A stretch of DNA of 64,000 nt from an uncultured Bacteroidales bacterium (GCA_900315245.1 OMYJ01000008.1:57383-121382); one strand, 5' to 3'. Shown: positions 34,168 to 44,050, counted from the first letter of the stretch. Notes: a model not told the origin generated them from the letters alone. A program made the numbers and translations.

Positions 34168-34905
34168 ATGGAAATAAAACGATTCGGTTACTATTGGTTG
34201 GACACTTGGGTGCTGGCGAACGTGATACAACTGGCCACGCAGGAGTTCTGCATGCGGCATCTCAACCGCAAGAATGACCCCTGCGGTCGCCAATACGACC
34301 AGATGACACAGGCGGCGCGCTCGGTGCCCGCCAACATTGCAGAAGGTGGCTCCAGGCATTACACTTCCCGGGAGACCGAGATGAAACTCACCGACGTGGC
34401 TCGCGCAAGCCTCGCCGAGCTGGGCAACGATTATCTGAACTGGCTTCTGTTAGGGGAGAATGTGCCATGGTCAGTGAATTCGGAAGAGCACTTGGCGGTC
34501 ACGGCAGTCCAGCTTGACCGGCCCACTTACAAAGATGACGTACAGCATCTGAGCTGCATCCACATTTTGGCGCAGAAGCGGAAATTCGACCGATGGCTTC
34601 GTTCAGGGGATTCCATCGTGGAGGCGAACTGCATGCTGGTCCTTTGCCACCGGCTAATTCTGATGCTAAACAAACAGCTGGAGAACTTGCTGACCACGTT
34701 CAAGGAGGAAGGTGGCTTCACCGAGGCCTTGACTGCCGAACGACTTGCCTACCGCACTGCGCAAAGCATCAAAGCTGATGCGCCGAAATGCCCTAAATGC
34801 GGGAAGCCCATGATCAAGCGCGTCGCCAAGAGGGGCCTTAACGCCGGGAACGAGTTCTGGAGCTGCAGCGACTACCCGAGATGCGATGGGACAAGGAATA
34901 TGTAA
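34168..34905 (+). CDS. Four-helix-bundle protein fused to topoisomerase-type zinc ribbon
   Basis: 245 residues. The first 130 residues match the S23/four-helix-bundle family (often carried in 23S rRNA intervening sequences): QMTQAARSVPANIAEGG and SRETEMKLTDVARASLAELGN-like helices. The C-terminal 40 residues hold a topoisomerase I-type zinc finger, CPKCGKPMIKR followed by FWSCSDYPRC, which usually binds single-stranded DNA. The middle carries a helical extension. Lone four-helix-bundle genes are common accessory genes of unknown role in Bacteroidetes; the zinc-ribbon suffix points to nucleic-acid contact. The gene is monocistronic, with its own promoter, and no 23S rRNA gene is near. Confidence 0.8.
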   Translation: MEIKRFGYYWLDTWVLANVIQLATQEFCMRHLNRKNDPCGRQYDQMTQAARSVPANIAEGGSRHYTSRETEMKLTDVARASLAELGNDYLNWLLLGENVPWSVNSEEHLAVTAVQLDRPTYKDDVQHLSCIHILAQKRKFDRWLRSGDSIVEANCMLVLCHRLILMLNKQLENLLTTFKEEGGFTEALTAERLAYRTAQSIKADAPKCPKCGKPMIKRVAKRGLNAGNEFWSCSDYPRCDGTRNM

Positions 34906-35016
34906 AATCGGAGCGTTGCTTTTGGCAACAAGTTGACATGACGACACGCCCACATGTCAACCTGTCGACAAAAAACGAAACGACCGTTGACGATTGGCCT
35001 TGGAACGGGAGGCTTA

Positions 35017-36804
35017 TTACATCTTTTCCGGCACCTCAATTCCTAACAGTCCCATGCCGCTGCGCAACACGAGCGACACCCAGCGGGAGAGTTTGAGGCG
35101 AAGCAGCCGTTTCGCGGCGTCCTCCTCCTTGAAGATTGGGGTGTCCTGGTAGAAGTGGTTGAACTGCTTGGCCAGGTCGTAGCAGTAGTTGGCGATGAGC
35201 GCGGGACTGAAGTTGTCGCCGGCCGCCAGCACTGTCTTCGGGTATTGGTACAGCAGGTTGATTAACGTTTTTTCCTCCTCGTTAAGAGAGAGTTGCGGCA
35301 ACTTGGCGGCGAGGTCGATGCCGCTCTCCACACCTTTGCGCAGCATCGAACGGATACGGGCGTGCGTGTATTGGATGAACGGTGCCGTGTTGCCGTTGAA
35401 ATCGATGGATTCCGCCGGGTTGAAGAGCATGTTCTTGGTCGGATCTACCTTGAGGATGAAGTACTTGAGGGCTCCCTGACCGATCATTTCGTATAGCTTG
35501 TCGGCCTCCTCGGGGGTGAACTGGAACTTTCCCAGTGCCTCGGTGCTCGTCTTGGCCTCCTCGTACATGTCATCCATCAGGTCATCGGCATCGACCACCG
35601 TGCCCTCGCGGGATTTCATCTTGCCTGACGGCAGTTCCACCATCCCGTATGAGAGGTGGTAGATAAAGTCACCGAACGGTTTCTCCAACTTCTTGGACAG
35701 CACCAACTTGAGCACATCAAAGTGGTAGTTCTGTTCGTTGCCGACCACGTAGATCATCTTCTGCGGGTGGAACTCCTCGTAACGCAGCTGCGCGGTGCCG
35801 AGATCCTGCGTCATATAAACGGATGTGCCGTCCTTGCGCAGCAACACCTTCTCGTCCAAGCCCTCGCCGGTGAGATCGACGCGCACGGAACCATCCTCGT
35901 GTTTGTAGAACGCGCCCTTGTCCAAACCTTCCTGCACCAAGCTCTTGCCAAGCAGATAGGTTTGGGATTCGTAATACGTCTTGTCGAAGTGGATGCCCAG
36001 ACGCTCGTAAGTCTGGTCGAAACCGGCATAGACCCAGCCGTTCATCTTTGCCCACAACTCGCGGACCTCTTGGTCACCCGCTTCCCATTTGCGCAACATC
36101 TCACGAGCTTCCAAAATCAGGGGTGCTTTATCCTTCGCTTCGTCTTCTGTAAGACCTTGTTCCATAAGCTCTTTCTGTTCTTGCTTATAGTGTTGGTCGA
36201 AGACAACATAATACTTTCCAACGAGATGGTCGCCCTTCATTCCGGAGCTTTCAGGGGTTTCCCCTTCGCCGTACTTCAGCCACGCGAGCATCGACTTGCA
36301 GATGTGGATGCCGCGGTCGTTGACCAAATTGACCTGCACCACGGGATGACCGCACGCCTTGAGAATCTGCGACACGGAATGACCGAGCAGGTTGTTGCGG
36401 ATATGTCCGAGGTGCAGCGGTTTGTTGGTGTTCGGCGAGGAATACTCGATGAGCACAGGGGCTTCCTCTTGCGTCGGATTCAACCCATAACCTTCATTGT
36501 CAGACTCTTGTTCCAACAAATCCATCCAGAAGTTCTCCTTAATTTGCAGGTTCAGATAACCCTTCACCACATTAAATTCCTGGATACAATCCAGATTCTC
36601 AAGCAGTTGCTGCCCGATTTCAGCGCCGAGTGCATCGGGCGACTTGCGGGCGACTTTCACCCACGGGAAGACGACCACGGTGAGGTCGCCGGTGAACCCC
36701 TTTCGGGTGGGCTGCACGAGGGCGGGATCGGCCTCGATGTCGATGTTATAGAGATGTTTCAGGGCGTTTTGCAACGCGGTGGCGATTTGGGTTTCTAGTT
36801 TCAT
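35017..36804 (-). CDS. argS: Arginyl-tRNA synthetase
   Basis: 595 residues, a class I aminoacyl-tRNA synthetase charging tRNA-Arg in the cytoplasm. The N-terminal Add-1 domain is present (about 1-100). The HIGH motif reads HLGHIRNN, and the KMSKS-like region reads GKMKSREGT, as usual for ArgRS, which often lacks the second lysine. The C-terminal DALR anticodon-binding domain is seen in YTHARIRSML and the last 110 residues. Length is normal. The start at 36804 is preceded within a few bases by a heptamer array GGTTATA. Single gene with no clear operon partner. Confidence 0.97.
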   Translation of the reverse strand: MKLETQIATALQNALKHLYNIDIEADPALVQPTRKGFTGDLTVVVFPWVKVARKSPDALGAEIGQQLLENLDCIQEFNVVKGYLNLQIKENFWMDLLEQESDNEGYGLNPTQEEAPVLIEYSSPNTNKPLHLGHIRNNLLGHSVSQILKACGHPVVQVNLVNDRGIHICKSMLAWLKYGEGETPESSGMKGDHLVGKYYVVFDQHYKQEQKELMEQGLTEDEAKDKAPLILEAREMLRKWEAGDQEVRELWAKMNGWVYAGFDQTYERLGIHFDKTYYESQTYLLGKSLVQEGLDKGAFYKHEDGSVRVDLTGEGLDEKVLLRKDGTSVYMTQDLGTAQLRYEEFHPQKMIYVVGNEQNYHFDVLKLVLSKKLEKPFGDFIYHLSYGMVELPSGKMKSREGTVVDADDLMDDMYEEAKTSTEALGKFQFTPEEADKLYEMIGQGALKYFILKVDPTKNMLFNPAESIDFNGNTAPFIQYTHARIRSMLRKGVESGIDLAAKLPQLSLNEEEKTLINLLYQYPKTVLAAGDNFSPALIANYCYDLAKQFNHFYQDTPIFKEEDAAKRLLRLKLSRWVSLVLRSGMGLLGIEVPEKM

Positions 36805-36807
36805 AAT

Positions 36808-36835
36808 GGTTATAGGTTATGGGTTATAGGTTATT
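36808..36835. repeat. Heptamer array GGTTATA, 4 units
   Basis: GGTTATA, GGTTATG, GGTTATA, GGTTATT, immediately upstream of the argS start codon. Confidence 0.75.
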
Positions 36836-36881
36836 GAAGCTGGGGAAACGGAAATGTTTGATGCTGTCTTTTTATACGCAA

Positions 36882-36910
36882 TGTAGAGACGCAATCATTG
36901 CGTCTCTACA
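36882..36910. repeat. Palindrome of the GTAGAGACG family
   Basis: TGTAGAGACGCAAT and ATTGCGTCTCTACA are perfect arms. Together with 36931-36960 it fills the gap between argS and the FKBP gene. Confidence 0.85.
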
Positions 36911-36930
36911 CGTATATAAGATTTGTTCGT

Positions 36931-36960
36931 TGTAGAGACGCGGTGCGCCACGTCTCTATA
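36931..36960. repeat. Palindrome of the GTAGAGACG family, second copy
   Basis: TGTAGAGACG and CGTCTCTATA arms around CGGTGCGCCA. It sits 6 bp after the stop side of the FKBP gene and may act as its transcription end. Confidence 0.8.
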
Positions 36961-36966
36961 AGAAAA

Positions 36967-37638
36967 TTACTCGAAGGAAATCAATTCCACATCGAAAATC
37001 AGCGTTGCGCCGCCGGGGATCATGCCGCCTGCACCCTGCTCGCCATAGCCGAGGTTATAGGGGATGAAGAAACGGTATTTGGAACCAGGGGTCATCAGTT
37101 GCAGACCTTCAGTCCATCCGCGAATCACTTGGTTGAGACCGAAGGTGATGGGCTCACCTCTGTCAACGGAAGAATCGAAAACGGTTCCGTCAATAAGTTT
37201 GCCAGTGTAGTGAACCGTCACTTTGCTGGTGGCTTTCGGATGTTCGCCCTTGCCCTCTTGCAGCACCAAGTACTGCAGACCGGAAGCGGTCTCCTTCACG
37301 CCAGGGTTCTTTTTGTTCTCTTCAAGGAATTGCGCGCCTTTTGCGATTTCAGCAGCAGCACCACTCTTCTTCTTGGCTTCTATATCCTCCTGAAGATCCA
37401 TAAAGATCTGCTGCATTTGATCATCCGTGAACTGGTTTTTGCCGGCGTAAGCATCTTTGATACCCTGCACGAATGCTTCATAATCCAGTTCGATGCCGTC
37501 ACGGCTCATGCCGTTGCCAACATTAAAGCCGATGGCATAGCTACTTTTCTGTTGTTTTGTCATTTCTTCTTGTGATTTTGCGGAAAAGCCCATGCCAACA
37601 AGCAGCAAAGTCATTCCGAGTGTAATAATCTTTTTCAT
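36967..37638 (-). CDS. Secreted FKBP-type peptidyl-prolyl isomerase
   Basis: 223 residues with a signal peptide ending near KSQ. The N-terminal part (about 25-110, MTKQQKSSYAIGFNVG) is the helical FKBP_N dimerisation domain of Mip/FkpA-type proteins. Residues about 120-222 form the FKBP domain, with VTVHYTGKLIDGTVFDSS, VIRGWTEGLQLM, and YGEQGAGGMIPGGATLIFDVEL lining the active site. It is predicted to be a periplasmic foldase for outer-membrane or secreted proteins. Own -7 box at 37708-37715. Confidence 0.92.
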   Translation of the reverse strand: MKKIITLGMTLLLVGMGFSAKSQEEMTKQQKSSYAIGFNVGNGMSRDGIELDYEAFVQGIKDAYAGKNQFTDDQMQQIFMDLQEDIEAKKKSGAAAEIAKGAQFLEENKKNPGVKETASGLQYLVLQEGKGEHPKATSKVTVHYTGKLIDGTVFDSSVDRGEPITFGLNQVIRGWTEGLQLMTPGSKYRFFIPYNLGYGEQGAGGMIPGGATLIFDVELISFE

Positions 37639-37707
37639 TTTTTATCTTGAATTTAAATTAATAAACGACACAAAGGACAATTTGGACCGTCCGAAGTTTA
37701 GCGGCGG

Positions 37708-37715
37708 CAAAAATA
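37708..37715 (-). promoter_or_regulatory. -7 box of the FKBP gene
   Basis: TATTTTTG on the minus strand, in the context GCGGCGGCAAAAATAC. Confidence 0.5.
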
Positions 37716-37758
37716 CACTTTTTCCGCATTTTTCCGCTATATCGCATATTTCGCAATA

Positions 37759-39822
37759 CTATTTTCTCCTTTCCGCGATCACCTCCTCCTGTTTGGCGGC
37801 AGGCATCCGCATGTACTGGTAAAACTCCATCGAATAGTTGGCGCGACCGCTGGTGACGTTGCGCAGGGCCGTGGCATAGCCGAACATCTCCATCAACGGG
37901 ATGAAACCATCGAGTTTTTGCGAGCCCTTGCGGAAACGACGCATGTTCTCGATGCGTCCGCGGCGTTTGTTGATGTCGCGGGTAATGTTGCCGATGTACT
38001 CGTCGGGCGTGTTCACCTCCACCTTCATCACCGGCTCCATCAATATCGGGGCCATCTTGTTGTAGGCGGTTTTAAAACATTGAGTCGCACAGAGTTGGAA
38101 GGCCATGTCACTGGAATCCACCGGATGGTAGCCGCCATCCACCAGCACACAGCGCACATCCACCACGGGATAGCCCGCCAGCGGACTTTTCTCCATCGCG
38201 GCACGAAGTCCCTTCTCTATGGAAGGAAGGTACTCGCGAGGCACGACACCGCCCTTGGAGACATCCACGAACTCGAAACCCTTACCGGGATTCGGCTCGA
38301 AACGGATGACCGTGTGCGCGAACTGTCCGTGACCGCCGGTCTGCTTCACGTGCTTGTAGTTGCTCTCGTATTCCTGCGTAATGGTCTCACGGAAAGAAAC
38401 GCTCGGCGCTCCGACCTCAATCGGCACTTTGAACTCGTCTTTCAGACGATCAACGATAATCTCCAGATGCAGCTCGCCCATTCCGGCGATGATGGTTTCC
38501 TCCGTCTCGTCGTCATAATGCGCGTGGAAGGAAGGATCTTCGTTGCTCAGTTTGGCGAGCGCCTCACCCAACTTGTCGCGGTTTTTGTTGTCGGTCGGGC
38601 TCACTTTCATCTCGATGACGGCAGGCGGCACGGAGATGGACTCCAGCACGACAGGCTGCTTCTCATCGCAAAGCGTGTCGCCAGTGCGGGTGTATTTCAT
38701 ACCGACCAATGCAACGATTTCGCCTGCGCCAGCTTCGGAAATCTCCTCGCGCTCCTTGGCCTTGATGCGGAAAATGCGGCCCACGCGCTCGTTTTTGTCC
38801 TTATTTGTATTATAAAGGCTCATTCCGCTGGTCAGCTTGCCGCTGAAGATACGGATGAACGTCTGCTGACCCACGTAAGGGTCGTTGATGAGCTTGAATG
38901 CCAACGCAGAGAAAGATTCGTTGTTCGAAGGATTGCGCGTGTAGGTTTTCTCCTCGTCATACGGGTCGTGGGCGATGACCGCGCCGATATCAGTGGGAGA
39001 CGGCAAATAGTCGATGACCGCGTCCAGAAGCGGCTGGATGCCTTTGTTCTTGTATGCTGCACCGCATAACACCGGCGTAATCAACAATTTAATCGTTGAC
39101 TCACGAAGAGCCTTGCGAATCTGTTCCTCACTCACTTCTCGCTCCTCCAAATAGGCGTCGGCAATGTCGTCGTCAAAGTCGGCGAGCTTCTCGACCAAGT
39201 TCTTATGGGCGGCATCCGCAGCGGAGGCAAACTCAGCGGGGATGTCGTTCTCATAAACCTCTTTTTCGGAGAAAGTGAGGGCTTTCATCTTCACCAAGTC
39301 AATACAGCCTTGGAAATCGCTTTCGGCCCCCATCGGGATTTGGATAGGCACAGCATTGGTTCCCAAGTACTTCTCCATCTGGGCAATAACTTCTTGGAAA
39401 TCGGCACCCGTGCGGTCCATTTTGTTCACGAAGGCGATGCGGGGCACGCGGTATTTGTCGGCCTGGTTCCAGACGGTCTCGCTTTGAGGCTCCACACCAC
39501 CCACCGCACAGAACACGGCAACCATACCGTCGATAACGCGCAGGGAGCGCTCCACCTCGATGGTGAAATCCACGTGGCCTGGCGTGTCTATCAGGTTGAT
39601 TTGGTGACCTTTCCACTCGGCAGTGATAGAAGCGGAGGCGATGGTGATACCGCGCTCCTGCTCCTGCTTCATGAAGTCCATCGTGGCCTGACCGTCGTGT
39701 GTCTCGCCAATTTTGCGGTTCACACCGGTGAAGTACAGAATACGCTCCGAGCAGGTGGTTTTGCCGGCGTCAATGTGCGCGGCGATGCCTATATTTCTCA
39801 GTTTTGATATGCTTTTAGCCAT
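37759..39822 (-). CDS. fusA: Elongation factor G family GTPase
   Basis: 687 residues. GTPase motifs are complete: AHIDAGKTT (P-loop), the switch [10 protein letters not shown] and NKMD. Domains II-V follow, including GELHLE. EF-G moves tRNAs and mRNA on the ribosome during elongation or splits ribosomes with RRF at recycling. The gene is not beside rpsL, rpsG, tuf or rpsJ, where Bacteroidetes usually keep the main fusA, and its switch I stretch ([20 protein letters not shown]) differs from the Bacteroides FusA form I remember. It may therefore be a second EF-G. Own -7 box at 39869-39876. Confidence 0.92.
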   Translation of the reverse strand: MAKSISKLRNIGIAAHIDAGKTTCSERILYFTGVNRKIGETHDGQATMDFMKQEQERGITIASASITAEWKGHQINLIDTPGHVDFTIEVERSLRVIDGMVAVFCAVGGVEPQSETVWNQADKYRVPRIAFVNKMDRTGADFQEVIAQMEKYLGTNAVPIQIPMGAESDFQGCIDLVKMKALTFSEKEVYENDIPAEFASAADAAHKNLVEKLADFDDDIADAYLEEREVSEEQIRKALRESTIKLLITPVLCGAAYKNKGIQPLLDAVIDYLPSPTDIGAVIAHDPYDEEKTYTRNPSNNESFSALAFKLINDPYVGQQTFIRIFSGKLTSGMSLYNTNKDKNERVGRIFRIKAKEREEISEAGAGEIVALVGMKYTRTGDTLCDEKQPVVLESISVPPAVIEMKVSPTDNKNRDKLGEALAKLSNEDPSFHAHYDDETEETIIAGMGELHLEIIVDRLKDEFKVPIEVGAPSVSFRETITQEYESNYKHVKQTGGHGQFAHTVIRFEPNPGKGFEFVDVSKGGVVPREYLPSIEKGLRAAMEKSPLAGYPVVDVRCVLVDGGYHPVDSSDMAFQLCATQCFKTAYNKMAPILMEPVMKVEVNTPDEYIGNITRDINKRRGRIENMRRFRKGSQKLDGFIPLMEMFGYATALRNVTSGRANYSMEFYQYMRMPAAKQEEVIAERRK

Positions 39823-39868
39823 ATAAATATCTAATAATCAACGTATTAATTTTACTACAAACAATCGG

Positions 39869-39876
39869 CAAAGATA
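39869..39876 (-). promoter_or_regulatory. -7 box of the EF-G gene
   Basis: TATCTTTG on the minus strand; a TTTG lies 23 nt upstream, slightly beyond ideal spacing. Confidence 0.55.
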
Positions 39877-39915
39877 CACAAATTACGAATACGACGAGAC
39901 AAACAAAATCCTGAT

Positions 39916-39944
39916 TGTAGAGACGTTTCATGAAACGTTTCTAC
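39916..39944. repeat. Palindrome of the GTAGAGACG family
   Basis: TGTAGAGACGTTTCAT pairs with ATGAAACGTTTCTAC (one mismatch), between the divergent EF-G and TPR gene promoters. Confidence 0.8.
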
Positions 39945-39959
39945 TGTCAGCAAAAAGTG

Positions 39960-39967
39960 TATTTTTG
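39960..39967 (+). promoter_or_regulatory. -7 box of the TPR gene
   Basis: TATTTTTG, 22 nt before the ATG at 39990. Confidence 0.5.
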
Positions 39968-39989
39968 CACCCTTAAAAAAGTTAGCTGA

Positions 39990-41441
39990 ATGAAATTCTA
40001 TGATGATGATAATGAGGAAGATGAGTTCACCGAAGAGGAAATATCTTTGGCGAAAGGATTCTGTGAAGCCTGCGACAAAGGGATTCCCACGGCATATAAT
40101 GAGGATGAGTATGACATCATCATCTCCAACCTGATGTTCTCACAGAAGGGCGATTATTTGAAGAAAGCCATCGAAAAGGCACAGCACGACTTCCCCGACG
40201 ACCCGGAATTTGTCATCTGGAAAATGCGTTATCTTATCTGGAACGACCAACGTCGTGAAGCGCAGCAATATATGCAAAAGACACTACGGCATTTTCCGTC
40301 TTCAGCAGAGTTGTACGAAGAGATCGCCTTCATTGCATACACATTCCATCTTAAAATGAACGTGGGAGAGCTGGTGCAAAAAGCTATCGACATTGAACCC
40401 TCCTCCAACGCTTATTTTATTCTGACCAACCTATATCTGGACAAAGGTGATGCGGAAAAGGCATTCGACAGCTTCAAAGAGGCATATCGATATGACAATG
40501 GCGTTCTTGAAAACACAGACCTGCTAATACTTTCAAACAACGACAGCCATTCCGGAAGATTCAAAACAGAACTGCAATTTCTTCAACTATTATGTCAGGA
40601 ATTCCCCTTAGACAAACAAATCTGGACGAATATGGGGACACATTATGCGCTCAACGAGCAGCATAAGGAAGCTCTTCAGGCTTTTGAATTCGCTGTCTCC
40701 ATTGAATCTGACACAATGGGGCTTTATGCTATCGCCAAAGAGCATTACATGATGCGCAATTTCTACAAGGCCATAGAATATTGCTGGCGTATTCACAAGT
40801 CAAAGGATTTGACCACGCATGTACTTTTGGGCAAGGCGTTTAAGGAGCTTAACCTTTTAGACGAGGCGCTCCAGCAATTACTCATGGCGAACGAAAAAGA
40901 CCCTGAATTCCCGTTTGCTTTTTCCGAAATCGTGGACGTGTTACGAATGATGGGACGACTCGAAGAAATCCCCAAATTCGTGGACCGCTACTACGAGACC
41001 CAGCAACTGAGCCTTGAAAAATTGGAATGGGTGCTTGACTGCTTGCGTGCCGACGGTCACAAAGACGCTTTCTTACACTTGTGCCATTCCGCCGAGAAGC
41101 AGTTCGAGTCCCCTATCGAGTATTGTGCATGGCTGACCGAATTCTGTTATCTGGTACATTGTCAAGACATTGCCATCAAAATTTTGGAAGAGAATTACAC
41201 TGACCTTCCGGATGAGGAGCTTTACGAGCACCTCGGCTATTTCCTTGCGCTGTCCTATATCGCGGACGGCAAGCCCAAGACCGGCCTAATGCATCTCCAG
41301 AACGCCCTTATCCTGAATCAGGACGGCGTCCGAAGCGATTTTCTGGACTTGGACACCGACATGCTATACACCCTGTATCCTGAAATCTACATGATGGTCA
41401 GCCCTTTTTCCGACCATCTTCCAGACATCCACAATAATTAA
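39990..41441 (+). CDS. Cytoplasmic TPR-repeat protein
   Basis: 483 residues, no signal peptide. An acidic start (DDDNEEDEFTEEE) is followed by helix-turn-helix repeats of about 34 residues with the TPR pattern, for example NAYFILTNLYLDKGDAEKAFDSFKEAYRY and WTNMGTHYALNEQHKEALQAFEFAV. Such proteins are protein-protein scaffolds; no enzyme motif is seen. It is followed after 9 bp by the DedA gene and then aroE, so all three are probably co-transcribed. Similar TPR genes occur commonly in Bacteroidetes without an assigned role. Confidence 0.8.
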   Translation: MKFYDDDNEEDEFTEEEISLAKGFCEACDKGIPTAYNEDEYDIIISNLMFSQKGDYLKKAIEKAQHDFPDDPEFVIWKMRYLIWNDQRREAQQYMQKTLRHFPSSAELYEEIAFIAYTFHLKMNVGELVQKAIDIEPSSNAYFILTNLYLDKGDAEKAFDSFKEAYRYDNGVLENTDLLILSNNDSHSGRFKTELQFLQLLCQEFPLDKQIWTNMGTHYALNEQHKEALQAFEFAVSIESDTMGLYAIAKEHYMMRNFYKAIEYCWRIHKSKDLTTHVLLGKAFKELNLLDEALQQLLMANEKDPEFPFAFSEIVDVLRMMGRLEEIPKFVDRYYETQQLSLEKLEWVLDCLRADGHKDAFLHLCHSAEKQFESPIEYCAWLTEFCYLVHCQDIAIKILEENYTDLPDEELYEHLGYFLALSYIADGKPKTGLMHLQNALILNQDGVRSDFLDLDTDMLYTLYPEIYMMVSPFSDHLPDIHNN

Positions 41442-41450
41442 ACCGCTTTC

Positions 41451-42218
41451 ATGAAAAAAACTTTACTTTTCTTCACCCTTATCGCATTCGCATTCGCTTC
41501 AGTAGCACAAACGCAAAACGAGACTGAACAGCCTAAGGAATCCGCCACCGGACGGGTGATTTCCTGGTACAACAACCACCTTAACTACGGCACGGTAACG
41601 CTGTTGATGACCATCGAGAGTTCGTTCATCCCGTTCCCGTCGGAGGTGATTGTGCCGCCCGCCGCCTACCAAGCTTGCAACAGCGACAACGATGCCTTGT
41701 ACGTCACGTCTTCTAAGTTCGTCAATGTGCTGTTAATCATACTGTTCGCGACACTCGGCGCTTTGATAGGAGCCTTGATCAACTACGTGCTGGCCCTCTG
41801 GCTGGGTCGCCCGATCATCTACTGGTTCGCGGACAGCAAAGTAGGACACATGTTGCTGTTAGACAGTGCGAAAGTGCAGAAAGCGGAGGACTATTTCCGG
41901 GAACACGGCAACGTCTCCACACTTGTGGGCCGCTTTATCCCCGCCATCCGGCAGCTGATTTCCATCCCCGCCGGCCTCGCCAAGATGCACATCGGCAAGT
42001 TCATCCTCTTCACCAGCATCGGTGCGGCCTGCTGGAACACGGTACTGGCTATCCTCGGATATGTCGCGCACGGACAGAAAGACCTGATTGACAAATACAA
42101 CCACGAACTGACCATCGCGCTGTTAGCCCTCTTCGGCATAGGCATCGTCTATGTGATCATCAAGTGGATTGTTTCAGCCAGAAAACGCAAAAACGCTGCA
42201 TCCAACGAAGAAGCCTAA
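41451..42218 (+). CDS. DedA/VTT-family inner-membrane protein
   Basis: 255 residues with an unusual N-terminal signal-like segment (ending near SVAQ) ahead of the DedA core. The core shows the family marks: ESSFIPFPSEVIVPPAA, a long hydrophobic pair, then VGRFIPAIRQLISIPAGLAKM and a final helix near 215-238. DedA proteins are now linked to lipid carrier (undecaprenyl phosphate or phosphatidylethanolamine) flipping and membrane homeostasis. The stop overlaps the aroE start (TAATG), so translation is coupled. Confidence 0.9.
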   Translation: MKKTLLFFTLIAFAFASVAQTQNETEQPKESATGRVISWYNNHLNYGTVTLLMTIESSFIPFPSEVIVPPAAYQACNSDNDALYVTSSKFVNVLLIILFATLGALIGALINYVLALWLGRPIIYWFADSKVGHMLLLDSAKVQKAEDYFREHGNVSTLVGRFIPAIRQLISIPAGLAKMHIGKFILFTSIGAACWNTVLAILGYVAHGQKDLIDKYNHELTIALLALFGIGIVYVIIKWIVSARKRKNAASNEEA

Positions 42219-42955
42219 TGCGAGAGTTCGGACTCATCGGTAAAACGCTTTCCCACAGTTTCTCCAAAATCTATTTTGAAGAAAAATTCCAACGTGAGCA
42301 TATAACAGATGCCTCCTATTCTCTTTTTGAATTAGCTGATATTGAAGACATTGCAGACTTCATCCGGCAACATCCCGATTTGGTCGGATTCAACGTCACC
42401 ATTCCTTACAAACAACAGATTATCCCTTATTTGGATGCATTATCTGATGAAGCGAAGACTATCGGAGCTGTAAACACCGTAACCATCCAACATATTGACG
42501 ACCAGACTTTCACCAAAGGATACAACACCGACATCATAGGATTCCGAGATTCTTTACAAGGTATCTCTATTCCCGATCATGCGTTAATTTTAGGGACCGG
42601 AGGCGCCAGCGTTGCGGTGAAATACGTCCTTGAATTACTCGGATGCACCTGTATGGTTGTCTCCCGAAATCCTGAAAGAGGGCTCCCCTACTCTGCTCTG
42701 ACACAAGAGATTGTCCGTCAACATCGCCTCATCGTCAACTGCACCCCGTTAGGCACCTACCCGAATATCAACGAAAAACCCGACATCCCTTACGAAGGAA
42801 TATCGGGTGAGCATTTTCTGTATGATTTGGTTTATAATCCGTCTGAAACAACTTTCCTGAAAGAAGGTATCTTGCGAGGCGCGAGAACCCTGAACGGGTT
42901 GGCGATGCTGCACGCACAAGCGGAAGCAGCATGGAATATCTGGCAAATCTTGTAG
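42218..42955 (+). CDS. aroE: Shikimate dehydrogenase
   Basis: 245 residues from ATG 42218, overlapping the DedA stop. It reduces 3-dehydroshikimate to shikimate with NADPH for aromatic amino acids. Motifs present: the shikimate-binding SHSFSK near the start, NVTIPYKQQI with the catalytic Lys, GAVNTV, the Rossmann loop GTGGASVAVKY, and NCTPLGTYP. The length is a little short (about 245 compared with 270) because the C-terminal lobe is compact, as in many Bacteroidetes AroE. The stop codon TAG is part of the TGTAGAGACG palindrome at 42951. Confidence 0.92.
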   Translation: MREFGLIGKTLSHSFSKIYFEEKFQREHITDASYSLFELADIEDIADFIRQHPDLVGFNVTIPYKQQIIPYLDALSDEAKTIGAVNTVTIQHIDDQTFTKGYNTDIIGFRDSLQGISIPDHALILGTGGASVAVKYVLELLGCTCMVVSRNPERGLPYSALTQEIVRQHRLIVNCTPLGTYPNINEKPDIPYEGISGEHFLYDLVYNPSETTFLKEGILRGARTLNGLAMLHAQAEAAWNIWQIL

Positions 42956-42980
42956 AGACGTGCCAACGGCGCGTCTCCAC
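42951..42980. repeat. Palindrome of the GTAGAGACG family overlapping the aroE stop
   Basis: TGTAGAGACG and CGTCTCCAC arms around TGCCAACGGCG. It supplies the aroE stop codon and lies between convergent genes, where it could end transcription. Confidence 0.75.
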
Positions 42981-43004
42981 TTCTATAACCTATAAACCTT
43001 TTTC

Positions 43005-43961
43005 TTACCTATTATGGAAGAAGAAATCGTTCATCACCACCCGGAGCATCACCCCATAGTTGAATGTGAACGGTTTCTCTACAGATTTCGATTGCAGGTC
43101 ATAAACCGGCAGGTTCAAACGACTCATGCAGCCGTAAAAGGTGGGGTCAAGCGAGACATATTTGTTCACCACAAGTTTCAGACCCGTGGCGAATGAGAAC
43201 CCGAATCCACCACCGCCGTAAATCACATCATACGTCTGCATATCCACACCCGGCACATAGCTGGCGCCGCCATACGGGTCCAACAATGTCAGCGTTAGCT
43301 GGGGATTATTGTGCTCATCCAACAAAACAGCATCGAACTTCTTCACTCTTGCATAGTTGAACTGGGCTCCCACTTCCAAAAAGGGCTTTACAACCCGATG
43401 AGCTCCGCTGAAAAGATAGGACACTGAGAGGTCAATCATGGATCGGTCTTCCTTGCCCGACAACGTGAGTTCCGGTGCCTTGTAATTGTTTCCAGACACG
43501 GAGGTGTAAGTCAGCAACAGCTTGTTTATCGCTGTCAGACGGGAAAAGGAGTAGGACAAAGAAACGCCCCAATTGTCTCGGATTTTATAACGTACACCCA
43601 AAGACACACATGCCGAAAGGTTGTACTGCGAATTCCAGTTCAAATCCTCCTCACGGAAACCAATCTCATCATTCATACTGACTACTTGATGAGAAATCTC
43701 ATTTACCGCCGCCAAAATCTCTTCTCTACGATATTTGTTATCAAACAAATAATCGAGACCACACTCATTGCGGGAACTGCCGTTATAATAAAGTGCCGAC
43801 TTCTTTCCGCCAAAAAACATTCCGCCGCCAATATAGAAGTCGAATCCGCGATCGTACCAGGTGGTGTCGTGGAAAGTCACGGTTTCACCCACCTGCTCAC
43901 GCTGCGCGAAAGCCGAGAAACCACTTAACAGAAATATTGCAACAATGATAATTCGATTCAT
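43005..43961 (-). CDS. Outer-membrane beta-barrel-like protein
   Basis: 318 residues. A signal peptide ends near AFAQ at 16-19. The mature chain alternates polar and hydrophobic residues typical of barrel strands (NWGVSLSYSFSRLTAI, LSVSYLFSG, LEVGAQFNYARV) and ends in MLRVVMNDFFFHNR, with aromatic residues near the C-terminus. No TonB or secretin motif is visible. Function is unknown. It is convergent with aroE and has a clear gap to the lpd gene. Confidence 0.65.
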   Translation of the reverse strand: MNRIIIVAIFLLSGFSAFAQREQVGETVTFHDTTWYDRGFDFYIGGGMFFGGKKSALYYNGSSRNECGLDYLFDNKYRREEILAAVNEISHQVVSMNDEIGFREEDLNWNSQYNLSACVSLGVRYKIRDNWGVSLSYSFSRLTAINKLLLTYTSVSGNNYKAPELTLSGKEDRSMIDLSVSYLFSGAHRVVKPFLEVGAQFNYARVKKFDAVLLDEHNNPQLTLTLLDPYGGASYVPGVDMQTYDVIYGGGGFGFSFATGLKLVVNKYVSLDPTFYGCMSRLNLPVYDLQSKSVEKPFTFNYGVMLRVVMNDFFFHNR

Positions 43962-44050
43962 ATTTTATTTGGTTGACTGTGTGATTGTTAGACAACAAGA
44001 AGATAAGATGAAAAGATTATAAATTAGTACAAAACAGATTCCAACTACTG

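Noticed and set aside
35656..39069. Long open frames antisense to argS and the EF-G gene
   Set aside because: Both lie entirely opposite conserved genes and show no recognisable domain.
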